Source: Polytrichum commune
Lineage: Eukaryota; Streptophyta; Polytrichopsida; Polytrichales; Polytrichaceae
NCBI GenBank assembly: GCA_950295325.1
Contig: OX485803.1
Location: 15,438,001 to 15,502,000 of the forward strand
Length of the DNA: 64,000 nucleotides
Reading direction: 5' to 3'
Of the stretch, positions 37,801-49,633 are shown in pieces. The stretch's first letter is position 1, and each line of letters opens with the position of its first letter. Below the pieces are notes generated by a model. It saw nothing but the letters and a program-made list of their open reading frames with translations, was not told the origin of the DNA and did not search any database. Position numbers and translations under genes: made by a program.

Positions 37801-39086
37801 TATGCAGAAACACGCAGCTGGAAACCCTCCTCTCGCAAAATGCGCACCAACTGGATAGCCTCCTTCTGCTCTCCTGCTCGCACCATCTTCAACAGCAGAA
37901 AGGCAGCTGGGTCTTCATTGTCACTATCCACCCCTGTTTCCAGCATTTGCTTCACGAAACACAATGCTTCTGTCTTTCGACCTTTCTCCCAGTAGGTTGT
38001 GATAATCGACTGGACGATGTGGAACTCCGGCTTCAAACCCACACAATGCATGTCCTGTACAAGAAAGAATAAGGGTCATATGGCTAGCCCTGCATTACAG
38101 AAGAGTGTGAAAGACTGAATTTCAGGGGAAAAGCGCTTCAACCACAACACTCAAGCACTTCACTTTCTGAGAACAGATTGCTTGGACTCAACACCTTGTT
38201 GACGACTCCTGAGTGGAGATGAACCCATGAAAGAGGAGCAGAAATTACAGATGCAATGCCAATGAAAGGATAACTGAGCAACCAAACCCATTTGAATTTG
38301 CCATGGCAGACTCTGAAAATAGGTCAAAAGAACACATGAAACAGGAGCAGATGTTACAGATGCAATGCCAATGAAAGAATAACTGAGCAACCAAGCTCAT
38401 TTGTATGCACTAAAACCCATTTGACTTTATGGCAGACTCTGAATATAGGTCAAAAGGACACATGTTTCTTGTCGATGATGATTATGATCATGATCATGAC
38501 TGACCTGCAGCAAGCTCTTGACTTCTTCCACAGATTGTTCACCTTCCACCAATTTCATAACCCAGCCATACATGATGGACATCATGAGTTTCTGTGTGTC
38601 GTCACCGACACGGTTCTCTCTCTGCATCCACTCGTAAACCTCAAGTGCACACCAAGAATCCCTACCCTCCTGTGCAAAATATGTGAGAACGAGCTCCAAA
38701 TCCTTGACAGATAACCTCTCTTGCATGCCACCCAAAACCTCGGCAGGCTCTCGCACCATTATCTCCAACTCGAAGATGGCTTCTTGGAATGGCTCCTCAA
38801 ACCTTTGTTCTACAGCAGCAGCATCACAATTGCCATTACCCCGATGATGATCTTCTTTGGAACATCTGATGATGGTGCCACGCTTCCTATTCTCAACTTT
38901 GGATTTGGATGTAACATACTCTCCAACACCTAACTTGAGAGATGTTGTTGTTGCCTTCATCCCCATCGCCTTTGCAAGTGTTGTCAATGTAGTAGTGAAA
39001 TTCCTGTCGTGTCTTTGTTGATGATGAGCACATGGTTGTAGCAGCGATGGGGAGTAACCTATAGGATGAAGTGCACATTGAGCCAT
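34835..39086 (-). CDS. PPR-like protein, At2g17033-type, 4 exons
   Basis: Exons on the minus strand: 39086-38505, 38054-37761, 36802-36456, 35129-34835; 1518 nt, 505 aa, close to the Arabidopsis At2g17033 product as remembered. Introns 1 and 2 are phase 0, intron 3 is phase 2 (CATAG|GTCC joined to G|ATGGAG restores an Arg codon). The N-terminal 90 residues are basic, Ser/Thr/His-rich and acid-poor, suggesting organelle targeting. Recognisable blocks: FAQEGRDSWCALEVYEWMQR (about 137-156), YGWVMKLVEG, DMHCVGLKPEFHIV (195 on), YERLLAMYCIAGKGVEAE, GGFLKGGHFQQAAETLDQMM. These are the paired-helix units of PPR proteins, which bind organelle RNA; the specific RNA target is unknown. The start chosen is the first ATG; the frame is open upstream to a probable acceptor (TTTTGCAG) at about 39138, so a leader intron is likely. 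Confidence 0.92.
36887..37750. repeat. Tandem repeat filling PPR gene intron 2
   Basis: Seven full and one partial degenerate unit of about 105-125 bp. Each is built on GCAGACTCTGAAAATAGGTC, GAACACATGAAACAGGAGCA, GAAATTACAGATGCAATGCC and AATGAAGGATAACC (plus-strand reading). Units begin near 36921, 37027, 37133, 37255, 37378, 37486, 37596 and 37705. The last partial unit runs directly into the splice donor of exon 2. The same unit also occurs in intron 1 of this gene. Confidence 0.9.
38215..38465. repeat. The same tandem unit in PPR gene intron 1
   Basis: Two full units and one partial unit of the repeat that fills intron 2, in the same orientation: GAAATTACAGATGCAATGCC near 38246, GCAGACTCTGAAAATAGGTC near 38308 and a partial GCAGACTCTGAATATAGGTC near 38432. 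Exon 2 (294 bp) is thus bracketed by one repeat family on both sides. Confidence 0.88.
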
Positions 39087-40460
39087 AGTGGATGAGAATG
39101 CCAGCTCATGAAATTTCACCTCCAGCTCCTCAAGATGCTGCAAAACCTACCTACAAAATACAGACAAAGATATCAACAAAACTGGAATTGATCAACTGCC
39201 AAGTGGCCAATTCTAAATGAGCATGCTACAGCCTAATTTCTTCAATCAAGCACAGTAAGCAAGCATGGGATTCCTGACAAAACTGGAAGACATTGAGGCA
39301 AAGTGAAGATATATTGAAGGTTCTGACAATAGGCAAGCACAATTACAATAGCTGTTGTGAGAGAACTCTGGTGAAGATGAGCAATTTACACAAGAACATC
39401 ATCCGAAACAGAGTTCCCAAATGGGAATTCTTATGATGTGCATCTTTCACCAAGGCTTGAGGAAACTATTGAATGCCAAGCATTCATCAACACTACAAAA
39501 ATGCCTTCCACGCACACTTCCCGCCAGTCATGCACCCAGAATATGCATGCTGTTTATGAGTATACATGTGACTTTACACAGGAGATATAAAGTTTCCAAC
39601 ACAAATTTGACAGATTTATGCAATCATTCTCTTTTCTCACACACAACCTCACCTACGGGAAACTCCAGAATTGTCCACCGCCACTTGACAAATGTACTAA
39701 TCAACGAAATTTCAAATCATCCCCAAAGGTTAGCCTTTGCTTAATTACTCACGAAGGAACTCCAAAAGCGTGGAATCGGCCAAAGAATGACATAAATCTA
39801 CAAATCCATTGTCAGGCTTAAGCAATGATGGCAAGCATTCACCAACACTACCAAAATGCCTTCCGTACCACGCACCCAGAATATGGATGCTGTTGAGTAT
39901 ACATGTGCCCTTTAAGAGAAGAGAACAAGCCTCCAAACACATTCATGCAAACATTCGCTTATCTCTCGCACCTCCTCACCTACAAGAAACTCCAGAATTG
40001 TCCACCGAAACTTCACAAACGTACAAATCAACCAAATTTCAAATCATCCCCATAGGTTAGCATTACAGAGGAACGACCAAAAGCTTAAAATCGGCCAAAC
40101 AATAATATGAGTCCACAAATTCATTTGTCAGCCTTAAGCAATGATGATGGCAAGCATTCACCAACACTACAAAAATGCCTTCCACGCCATGCACCCAGAA
40201 AATGCATGTTGTAGATGAGTATACATGTGTCCTTACACAGAAGAGAGCAAGCTTCCAACCACATTAGACAGATTCATGTTAACCTTCACTGTTCTCTCAC
40301 ACCTCCTCATCTACAAGAGACTCCAGATTTGTCCACCGAAACTTCACAAATGTACAAATCAACCAAATTTCAAATCATCCCCATAGGTTTAGCCTTACAA
40401 AGGAACCACAAAAGCGCAAAATCGGCCAACGACAAAGAAATATCTACGAATCCGTTGCCA
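39087..40460. repeat. PPR gene 5' region with a three-copy tandem repeat
   Basis: From about 39477 there are three tandem units of 354, 319 and about 310 bp. They share CAAGCATTCACCAACACTAC, AAAATGCCTTCCACGC, CACCCAGAATATGCATG, GAATTGTCCACCGAAACTTC and CAAATTTCAAATCATCCCCA. The units start near 39477, 39832 and 40151. They lie upstream of the PPR start codon on the minus strand, probably within a leader intron or the promoter region. No coding potential. Confidence 0.85.
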
Positions 40461-43400
40461 GTCCCCAAATGTATAACAAAGAAAGCAGGGTTTCTTAAAA
40501 TCTCATAAAGGCATACTATAAAAAGCACGAAATTTTCTTTGCCAAAAACACCATGCACCATGCATCATAAGAGAGATGAAGCAGCAGCAGACCTTTACAT
40601 GCAAAGGATGATGACAGTCTCCTCAGCCCATACTATTAGATTCGTCTTTCCCGTCGGTCCAACCTTGCAAAACACATCATCTCTTTCCAGCTCCTCCCAC
40701 TCAAAATTGAGGAGAAGAGAAACAAATAAACCTCATTCACTCATCCACTCATCCATTCGCCCCCAAGATTGTCCTCACATGGCCATGGTGATCGTGCAGA
40801 CAAAACCCAACATCAAAATCTGTATGCTGTGCAGATTCTAAGGAAGAGCAAGGGAGGCTAAGTTAAAAGAAGGGGCAGATGGAATGCTGCACGCGGCTCT
40901 TTGATCTTGCAAGTAAACTTACACTTGTAATAACGAGCTACAGGAGGAGTGGTCCCAGGCAGGAAAATTGCTATAATAAGAAGATGATGGCCTCCTGTGT
41001 CCCAGCATGGTGATGGTCATGTGCACTGTTGGTGATTCTTCATTCTTTTGTTTCAACTTTGATGATTGGAGAAAAGTGGATGTTCATCCGAGGGAAATGG
41101 AGTGAAGTTTGGATGTGTGGTGATTTGGAGGAAAACAGGAAAAGGGAACTCCATAGATCAACAAACAGATTCAAAGCCAGTCGATCCGACACTGAGAGGT
41201 CCCTTTTACGCTTTACTTGAGAGGTTGAGAGCTAGAAGAGTGGAGCGTTCTCATTGGAGGAAAGGAGCCCCTTGGGGTGGGTTTTACATTACGGTCCGGG
41301 TTAAGAAACTTAAGGTCCAAAACACCTCCCAAGATGAACTTTATTTTCGAACTCAAGCTTGGATTCAAGATCAAAGATTGGTTTCTCAAATTAGGAGGAG
41401 AATTTTGTTTTGGTCGGGATCGTCAAAGGTTTGTTAAGAAAGTGGTGTCACCTTCGCACCACTTCATTTTTTCCTACTTTGGACTAGGACCATAGTATAA
41501 TTGAGTCTAGAATTTTCTCTCAACTTGTAATTATAGGGTCTTACAATAGGATCCAAGCCCAAGCATACTTTATCATGCATGTCTTAGAAAAGGAGCGGGT
41601 TTTTGAAGCATTGTTGATGGGTCCAGCCATGCCCATAAGCAGGACATGCGTTGACACATGGTTTTTTAACCTCAGGTTAATCCATAGTTAACATACCTAT
41701 CATGTTGACAGTGTCACATCATAACAATATTCCACATGCCAATGTTTTAGTGTTACACACTGGGCATGAACATCACCATGAGCATGATGGCATGTGTGAT
41801 GGGACGCCATGATCTATCATTAACATTGTCCATCATGCCATAGGTGATGACTTACATGAAGCATCGGATGTTTCGATGTATCATAATGGATACGCTTCTA
41901 AATCGTGTCGAAGGTGGATACATCTACGAGGAGGACAGTTTAGGTTACACTTATTGGTTTTTCAATGAATTAGTGTATTATTTGAGTGTTATGATTGATG
42001 AAGTGACAATCTCTCCCGTCGTTGTCATTGATGTTATGCACACTTAGCATTATAGGGTATTTCACCAATAATTTGTGTTTGTTAGCAATTGAAAACCATC
42101 ACTACACGTAGGTGTAATACTTGAATTGGAGTTCACGAATATTCTTGTTGACTTAATGGCGAAACATTGAATAATTGTCTTCGTTAGGGTATGGTGGTCA
42201 TAGTTGTTGAAAGAGGAGAGTTGCCACAATACACCATCGGCAAAGACAATGGAATGGATACCAAGTGCTTGTGAGTTGGTTGAAGTGACTGCGTTCGAGT
42301 TTGGTATGATGCAAGTTGGATATCAAATGTGCGTTGGATGGTGGACACTCCAACATTGTTTTCGCTTCTAGGTAAGCATCTCTTGTTCTTCTCATTATCA
42401 ACGAAGCACCGAACGTTGTTGGCGTTGCTAAAGACGTATGCTTTTGCAACTTGGCATTGTTGTAGAGAAAACCTTCTTAATGTCTGGATGGTGCCTTGAT
42501 GGATCCATGTGCGAATGATTATGAGAAGCTCTAGGTCATTTCTGACAAGCTATTGGTCAGAATTCTAAGCCACCTTGGGCCCCTATTATACACTAGTGTT
42601 TGAGTTGACAACTCAAACTTGTAAATTGTCTGGAGTTTGATACTTGGATTGGACAAATGTTTCATCCATATCCCAATCTATTGAGAGTTTCATCAATGTT
42701 CAAGATCTCAACACTTTGAGTGACTATAGAGTGGCTGTGCTCAAAATGAGACTGCAAGGGGAGGGGGGTGGGAGGGAGAGGATTAAACAAAAGAGAAAGT
42801 AAAAAAAAACCCACAAAATATGGCATTATGATTCTCCGACATTACTAAGCAACCTCCGCGAGAAAGCTTACGACTATTGTAAAGTTTGTGATGCCTACCA
42901 TAGAGGAGGGTGAAAACATAGAGAGAAACATAATATAACTTAGGGATTTCTTTCAAAACAAACTAATCTCTAAATCAAGGTCAATTGCCCCGATCATTCG
43001 TAGTGGGACCAAGTTGGGATAAATGAACAACAAACTTGGGAGGGGCTGAGTTTTACGACACCCGGCATGGAAGGTGTTATCAATTGCATCATTAGAGAAG
43101 CTTTTGCCATAGACATTCCACATTAAGTCAACATCTAAGTTGTTGTAAGCATGGTTGAAAACTTGAAGCTCTTGAGTTGAAAGCTCAAGTGTAAGTGGAA
43201 TTGAGTGAGTAAGAGGCTCCCCAGTAGGGAGAAGGTTCATTTCTCCAAGCTCTTAACCTCTCTAAAGTAGTGTAAAGGAAGCCTCATACTTTGATGTCAT
43301 CTTCCACAACCACCCACTAGAGTCAAGGACTAGGTCTCACAAATTCTGAATGAATGAGAATTTCAACGGCACATACTTCAATGTGTGAAGCTATATTTCT

Positions 43401-43735
43401 AATTTCTAAAGGAAATCAAGAGAATTTACTTTGTGGCAAGTGGCATGCTACACTACATTTAGAATTCACCTCAATTTCCAGGGCCCAACGGTCCCGTGAA
43501 GAATGTAATGTACCTATTCCACATCCAATGTTGTTAATTTTTACTACAAGAAATACACTCCATTAGTGTTGCTTTCAACAAAATTGTTTGATAGTAGTAT
43601 ACATAATATATTCGTAAAGTTGACATTGATCAACTTGCCTTCAATGCATCATTCAAGTTAAATGTACCTTCATTATTAGTGTTCATCCACCGAGGTGAAT
43701 TTAAGCATGTTCTCTTTATGTTGATCATGAATGTC
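40461..43735. other. Upstream region of the PPR gene and intergenic DNA, no gene recognised
   Basis: The first few hundred bases are likely promoter and leader for the minus-strand PPR gene. A 123-codon plus frame (41066-41437) is basic but shows no recognisable domain. A G-rich tract lies near 42763. No transposon ends were detected. Confidence 0.45.
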
Positions 43736-44172
43736 CAAGAAGAAGAAGAAGAAGAAGAGCTCCGGTCTCCGGAGGAGGCCAGAGTGAATAGAGTGTTTGT
43801 TCGTAGAACATCCTAGGCCATGCCGCGGGCAATGGCATTAGATGTCAAACTACTTCACCCTTTGCAAGGAGTAGACACTATATTTAGTAATTTATAACCG
43901 CTACTAGTAACCGGTAGCATGGCACCACTCTAGGGGCCAAGGTATAGCGGGTTGCAGGTTTATTTGTTTAATTATGTTAAGTTCTGGAGATTTGTGATGG
44001 ATTGTTGGTTCTTTAGTCTTCGTTTATGAACTAGTATTGAGTGTACATATTGTGTGGCGATTATGTTAATTTGTTTAAATGTACTCATGATTTTCATGAT
44101 AGGGAGCTTAAGCATTGATTCTAAGCTTTTCATTGATGGGATGTGTGTTGTGGCCCTTGCTCTTGCGGCTAA

Positions 44173-44699
44173 GGGTGGGTTTAGACTTGGAGTCAGGGCT
44201 CAAAAATGGGTTGGGGTGCAAGAAATCCACTCCTCTCATTGGTAGAGAGGTTGGGACTTACCTCTTCAAGTTTACACCATGAGTTGGGGCCAATTAACAA
44301 ATAAATTATTTTATTCATCATGACAATGGCCTCAAGCCTTGGAAAAGAGAGCTCCCAACCTTGTGGATTCTTTCCCTCTAGTTGAGGCCATTGTTAGAGC
44401 TTTTATTTGCTTGTAGTAGTTTATTATTTGAGCATTGAATAGGAGGGGAGAAATTCTAAATTTATTATACTTTAATCATTATCCATAGAATAGTTCATGA
44501 GTACGTTGGTACGTGGATAAGCCTCTCATAATTGCAACCTCCAAATGGCCCCAACCCCACCTAAATAGGTTTACACATGAAAGCAATGAATGGAGTTAGG
44601 TTATTTTCTTATTAATGACCTTGGGGGCCCATTTGCATGCCACATGGGACATATTGGCCTTCATTCCCAATGGCCTTGGCCCCAAGTCTAAATAGGCCC
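44173..44699. mobile_element. PIF/Harbinger-like MITE, 527 bp, copy 1 (inside the LINE)
   Basis: Inverted ends GGGTGGGTTTAGACTTGGAG and ...CCAAGTCTAAATAGGCCC, flanked by TAA at 44170-44172 and 44700-44702. Nearly identical, in opposite orientation, to 49107-49633, which has exactly the same length of 527 bp. It splits a LINE reading frame, and the homologous LINE at 62205-62938 preserves the empty site. Non-coding. Confidence 0.92.
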
Positions 44700-45039
44700 T
44701 AAGACTATGAGTGGGGCTACGTTCCATCCTTTGCTTATGATGTCATTAATGAGCGGTTGGTATTTTGTGGTTTTCCTATCGAGGGCTTCTGCAGCAAATT
44801 GGTCATTACAATATGTAAATTATATAAATTATATAGTAAGTTCTGGTGCAAGGGTTTTTGGTGGGGGATGGTTGTATAGGTGGTTGATAACACACAATAT
44901 ATCAGGTTTGAGTCTGGCGTTGCAATGGCATCTTTGGGCACCACATGTGCACGGTAGTAGCCATGTTGGCAACGTGTTTTCCCAAGATATTTCATTATGT
45001 GTTCCTGCGTTCATAAGTGTATAGTGTCTTGATATTTTA

Positions 45040-46466
45040 GATCCTAAGAGCATAACTCAATGCAATACTCATAGCCATCAAAAACATAAAAAATACTCAA
45101 ACAGAAACACATATATTTACAGATAATCTTAACAACATATTCTTAATCAACAATCATATACAACATCCCACATCACAACACCATCACCCAAACAAACTAC
45201 TCATAGTGGCCATCATTCGGCAAATATATTGGACCCCACACACAATACACACACACATGCATTATTGGAAATGAAACAACTGACACATTAGCCAATGACG
45301 AAACTCTCAAGGAGAAACCATCCCCCCACACCCCACATACATATAGCACACCCAACCCCATACTAGTTGGCAAGCTGCCCAATAGCCACACATAATGGCG
45401 CCATCCGTAACCTTAGCACATTCATAACAAAGGAACACGAATCCCGAGAAACACTACTAGCCAAATGCAAATTCCCGTATGTCGACAAATGGCTATCAAA
45501 TGAACAAATTAACCAAAAACTCTCTAACCATTTTTGGATAAACGACAAAGTGACAGACGCACAAATCACTCAAACACTAAAATTCAGATATGCCCAATAT
45601 ATGGGCAATAACTAGAAAAACATTTTTTGGCCTCTTACACACCAAAACTCCAATTGCACCCTATGCCACAAAAACAATAGAGACACATGGCCCCACCTCT
45701 TATCAACATGTGAACACCCATACCTAAAAGGACTAAGAATTGCAAGGCACAACATAGCAGTACACCTTATCACCCAAACGCTCCAAGCCAACAAAAACAC
45801 CCGGTACTTCACACTAACCAGTGCAGGGAAATTTAACAACACAACACCAGAACAAACAATCCCCGACTGGCTTATTAAATGCTCATGCCAACAAGCGCCA
45901 TACAATTGCCAAACTAAACTAAGACCAAACATCCTATGCATAATTGGTGCTCCCAACCATATACAAACACCCATGTCACCATCCCCAACACACAATCCAA
46001 TTTATCAAATTCACATACTGTCATGACAGATTCCTGGAACAAGCAATCACCCGAAAACACACGAAATATGACCCATTAATAAACACCATACAAAACAATG
46101 GGTGGAAGACTAACCCCATTATTACCATCACATTTGGAGTTAGAGGTGCCATCCACGAACACTCCATCAAAAAATTAACCAAACTAAAAATTTCTAAATC
46201 CAACATCAAACTCCTTATGAAACATATACATCAAAACGCCATCAAATACCTCACATACCTAGTTCTAAATAAAAGGAAACTAGATAACAAACAAACACCC
46301 ATCCCCCCGCCTTAGAGAGGTTAGATATGCTTAATATTACACTAGAGCCCACCTCCCCACGGAGGCAAAACACCTTATATTGCATCATGGTACACCGTGA
46401 TCAATACAAGGCTAACGGGCTCACATTCATGCTGGTACCAAGATACAGGCGTTATTTTTTCTGTTT
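45040..46466 (+). mobile_element. 5'-truncated LINE, plus strand, inserted in the minus-strand LINE
   Basis: A 1427-bp insertion flanked by a 15-bp target duplication TGTCTTGATATTTTA (45025-45039 and 46467-46481). Decayed coding sequence in order: RNase H remnant (YIFTDNLNNIFL, KVKAHTN-like region lost to stops), WLSNEQINQKLSNHFW with KFRYAQY, zinc knuckle CTLCHKNNRDTWPHLLSTC, then IARHNIAVHLI, KCSCQQAPYNCQTKLRPNIL, IQFIKFTYCHDRF, KYDPLI, FGVRGAIHEHS and KYLTYLVLNKRKLDNK. Frameshifts and stops separate these blocks. Its 3' end lacks the TTC-rich tail of the other LINE, so it belongs to a related but different subfamily, shared with the fragment at 22.2 kb. Confidence 0.9.
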
Positions 46467-47096
46467 TGTCTTGATATTTTAATCGATAAAATGAGTTTAC
46501 GTATTTCCCATACAACTTTATTGTGTCTCTTTGTTATAAGTGCATGGATGTGTTTTTGTTTGCATTTAAGTAGTACATGTAGCCATGTATTTGCATTTGA
46601 TGAGTTGCAGATAGGCATGTTTTTGATGGGTAGGCTTCTATGCTGAAGAAAAGTTGCTTTTTGGCATGACCCATATATTGTTCGGTTCGGAATTTTACTA
46701 GGCATGTTTTTTGTTTATCCGTGATGGTGGGGTTTGCCCAAAAGTCGTTTGATAGTACTTTGGCAATGTCATCGTTCTTGAGCCATTTGTATAGTTGGTG
46801 TGTTTGATTTGCTATGATTGTTAGGTTGTGTCTTGTGTCATATTTAACGATGTGTTTTCAGAGGTATCTAATGGAACCCTTGTCTAGTGTCTCTTGCATG
46901 GAGTGCCATCAGTCTTTTTGGAAGTAGTATGGTGTGGGGGTGTGCATGTTCGTATGATGTTGCGGCGCCTTTGTGGTCTAGTTCACGTCCATGTTTGGCT
47001 AATGCCTCTACTTGTTCGTTGCCGTTGATGTTTGTATGAGCTTTTATTTTGTGGAGTGTGGTGATGTGGGTGCGGGATATTATCATTTTAGTCATA

Positions 47097-48456
47097 AAGT
47101 CTAACCTTGTTAATACGACACTCGTTTATAGGACAACCTCAATATTACGACACATTTTTGCGTGACCAAACTTTTTAGTTCAAAACTCCTTCTTTTATAC
47201 AACTACGACACTTGTTAATACGACATTTAGAAACTCCGTTTTGTAATATTAAAGAGGGAATTAATGCTAAAATTCCTTTCATCCATGTTATGTACATCTA
47301 GAATTCATCCATTTATACTTGGGAACTACTTAAGAACTTCACATATTATTGGGAATTTAATGAGAATTAGGGTTACTAATGTAGAATGGACTTGGTTAGG
47401 GTATCTAAAATCGAAAGGTGATTGTGATTTTGGATAATGCATCTTCACATGTTGTTAGCTCTGCCAAAGTTGGTAAGTCTCGTGGTTTTTCAACCTTGGA
47501 ATTGAGCAACATGACTTTGGTATTCCTTCCTCCCAATGTTACAAGCGTAGTTCAACCTTTGGATCAAGGTATAATAGCATCTTTCAAAATTCAATACAAG
47601 AAGAAACTTTTATGGTGGATTTTGTCACAATATGATGATGTTGCATTGAAGGACTGAAAGAAGGTGGTGCCCAACATCAAACATGTTATCATGGGGAGTT
47701 GTGAAGTATGGAGTGATTGGATGCACAAATAGTTAGGAATTGTAGGAGGATGGCACGTATATTACTTGTAACATGGAATGTTGACTTTGCCCTAGTTGAT
47801 GAAAGGGGGAAGAATAAAATGCAAGAGAATTAGATGAACTTGGTGCTATGATTTCAAAGTTGCGATTGGGTGATGATGAGATGTCAATCGAGACTTACAT
47901 TCACATGGAAGGGGAAGAGATTACTGAGCTAGAATTGAGTACTAATGAGTTTTGGTGGATGTTACTTTGAGAATCAATTATGCACAATGCTTTGATCTTA
48001 ATGTTGATATGCATTCAGTAGATGTGGATGATGTTGCTCCACCTACAATATAGCATAGTGATGCTAAACATCACGCATCATTGTTGTCTAATTTCTTATT
48101 AATCAACTCTTTACATTTTGTTGTTAATGAAATTATTAGTTTTCAAAAGCTAGTAGGGAATTTAGATAAGATGATAGTTGCTAATTTAGATAGGCAACAC
48201 CGGAAATGTTTGAACTCTTATTTCAAGAGTTCTTGAGAGTATTTGTATTTGTTTGGAGTTATGAGTTATTATCTCATACAATCTATATTGCTTAAACTTG
48301 TTGTATATGTCTTTAAGCTCATATTGCTTATGTTTTTGTATTCCCTCGATAGCACGACAATTTTATGCCATTTGTCATATTAACAAGAAGACGACACCCC
48401 GATAATACGACATTTTTTGCGTTTCCCAAATGTGTCATACTAAAGAGGGAGAACAA
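47097..48456 (+). mobile_element. Tigger/pogo-like DNA transposon remnant
   Basis: About 1.36 kb with degenerate inverted ends (left CTAACCTTGTTAATACGACAC, right GTGTCATACTAAAGAGGGAG) and TA on each side (about 47095-47096 and 48457-48458). The frame 47418-47657 reads VILDNASSH ... FLPPNVTSVVQPLDQGIIA, the last part of a DDE (CENP-B/jerky/Tigger type) transposase, with the Asp of LDN visible. Later codons continue weakly as VWSDWM. The N-terminal DNA-binding domains and first catalytic Asp are absent, so it cannot move by itself. The phrase TAATACGACA recurs near both ends. It splits the RNase H domain of the LINE. Confidence 0.85.
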
Positions 48457-49106
48457 TAGCTTCTAGGATGTTTTTGTCTGGGTGACTATTGTGTAGAGTG
48501 GGGTGTTTGATTTGGATTCTTAAGAGGTATAAGACATTGAGGCACTCTGTGAATATATGGGTTGGTTCGTCACGGTATGTTGTGGTGAGTAGGTGTAGGG
48601 TGTGGTATATGGCCATCATTTCCGCTCGTAGTATATTTTGTAGTCTCGGTAGTCTTTTTGCAATTCTTAGGTCTTTGAAAGGATTATAAATACCATATCC
48701 CGCTTTTTCACATTTCCAATGTCCGCTACTTGTCTCTTTAGGTGGTTTGAATGACCCGTTTGTGTAGTAGCAAAATTGTGGTGAATATTTAAGGGATAGG
48801 CATTGTTATGGGTTGATAATCAGTGGGGTATATAGGGGTCCATGATGCAAATAAAGCGTATGACCTTCCTTTCGCAAGATGGGCTCCATTGGAGTAACTA
48901 GCATCAATTCCCGATGCTTAGCATTAGCATATGTGGAGCATATAAAGTGTCGTATCAAACCTATAATCACAAGAAACATGATGTATTGCATGATTTGACA
49001 TGACGCCAATGAACGTGCAACAATGACAATCAATAGGGTATGATGCATGCCAACGATAACAATGGATGCAGTGTGAAAAGTGCCCGTTTAAGGCCCACTT
49101 ACCTTA

Positions 49107-49633
49107 GGGCCTGTTTAGACTTGGGGTCAAGGCCATTGTGAACGAAGGCCAATATGTCCCATGTGGCATGCAAATGGGCCCCCAAGGTCATTAATAAGAA
49201 AGTAACCTAACTTCATTCATTGCTTTCATGTGTAAACCTATTTAGGTGGGGTTGGGGCCATTTGGAGGTTGCAATTATGAGAGGCTTATCCACGTACCAA
49301 CGTACTCATGAACTATTCTATGGATAATGATTAAAGTATAATAAATTTAGAATTTCTCCCCTCCTATTCAATGCTCAAAGAATAAACTACTACAAGCAAA
49401 TAAAAGCTATGACAATGGCCTCAACTAGAGGGAAAGAGTCCACAAGGTTGGGAGCTCTCTTTTCCAAGGCTTGAGGCCATTGTCATAATGAATAAAATAA
49501 TTTATTTGTTAATTGGCCCCAACTCATGGTGTAAACTTGAAGAGGCGAGTCCTAGCCTCTCTACCAATGAGAGGAGTGGAATTCTTTCACCCCAACCCGT
49601 TTTTGAGCCTTGACTCCAAGCCTAAACCGGCCC
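49107..49633. mobile_element. PIF/Harbinger-like MITE, 527 bp, copy 2
   Basis: Inverted ends GGGCCTGTTTAGACTTGGGG and ...CCAAGCCTAAACCGGCCC, flanked by TTA at 49104-49106 and 49634-49636. It is the near-identical, oppositely oriented partner of 44173-44699. It sits just beyond the recognisable 5' end of the LINE, perhaps still within it. Non-coding. Confidence 0.92.

Larger units (their letters stand above)
43736..49050 (-). mobile_element. 5'-truncated LINE, minus strand, broken into four pieces by later insertions
   Basis: Pieces in coding order: about 49050-48457 (RNase H start FCYYTNGSF, with Asn where the catalytic Asp is expected, through AEMMAIYHTLHLL and HIFTECLNVLYLL), 47096-46482 (RNase H end LHKIKAHTNINGNE, then zinc knuckle C-NSSNANTW-LHVLLKC with KRHNK), 45039-44700 (WLLPCTC, RCHCNARLKPDIL, FTYCND, KYQPLIN) and 44172-43736 (ARATTHIPSM, QINIIATQY, then the 3' UTR ending in CGGTCTC...GAAGAA on the plus strand, i.e. 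a TTC-rich tail). Nonsense codons replace the Gln and Glu of the FIEFTYC region, so it is dead. Interruptions: a Tigger-like element, a plus-strand LINE and a 527-bp MITE, each annotated separately. The 5' limit is uncertain. Confidence 0.88.

Noticed and set aside
39087-39143. Extending the PPR protein upstream to 39143
   Set aside because: There is no ATG at that point, and TTTTGCAG at about 39138 looks like an acceptor of a leader intron. The first ATG at 39086 was used.
41066-41437. 123-codon plus frame
   Set aside because: No recognisable motif, no splice context and no neighbours supporting it.
47418-47657. Host gene with a DDE domain
   Set aside because: Only the last part of the transposase is left, flanked by degenerate inverted ends and TA sites inside a LINE; it is a transposon remnant.
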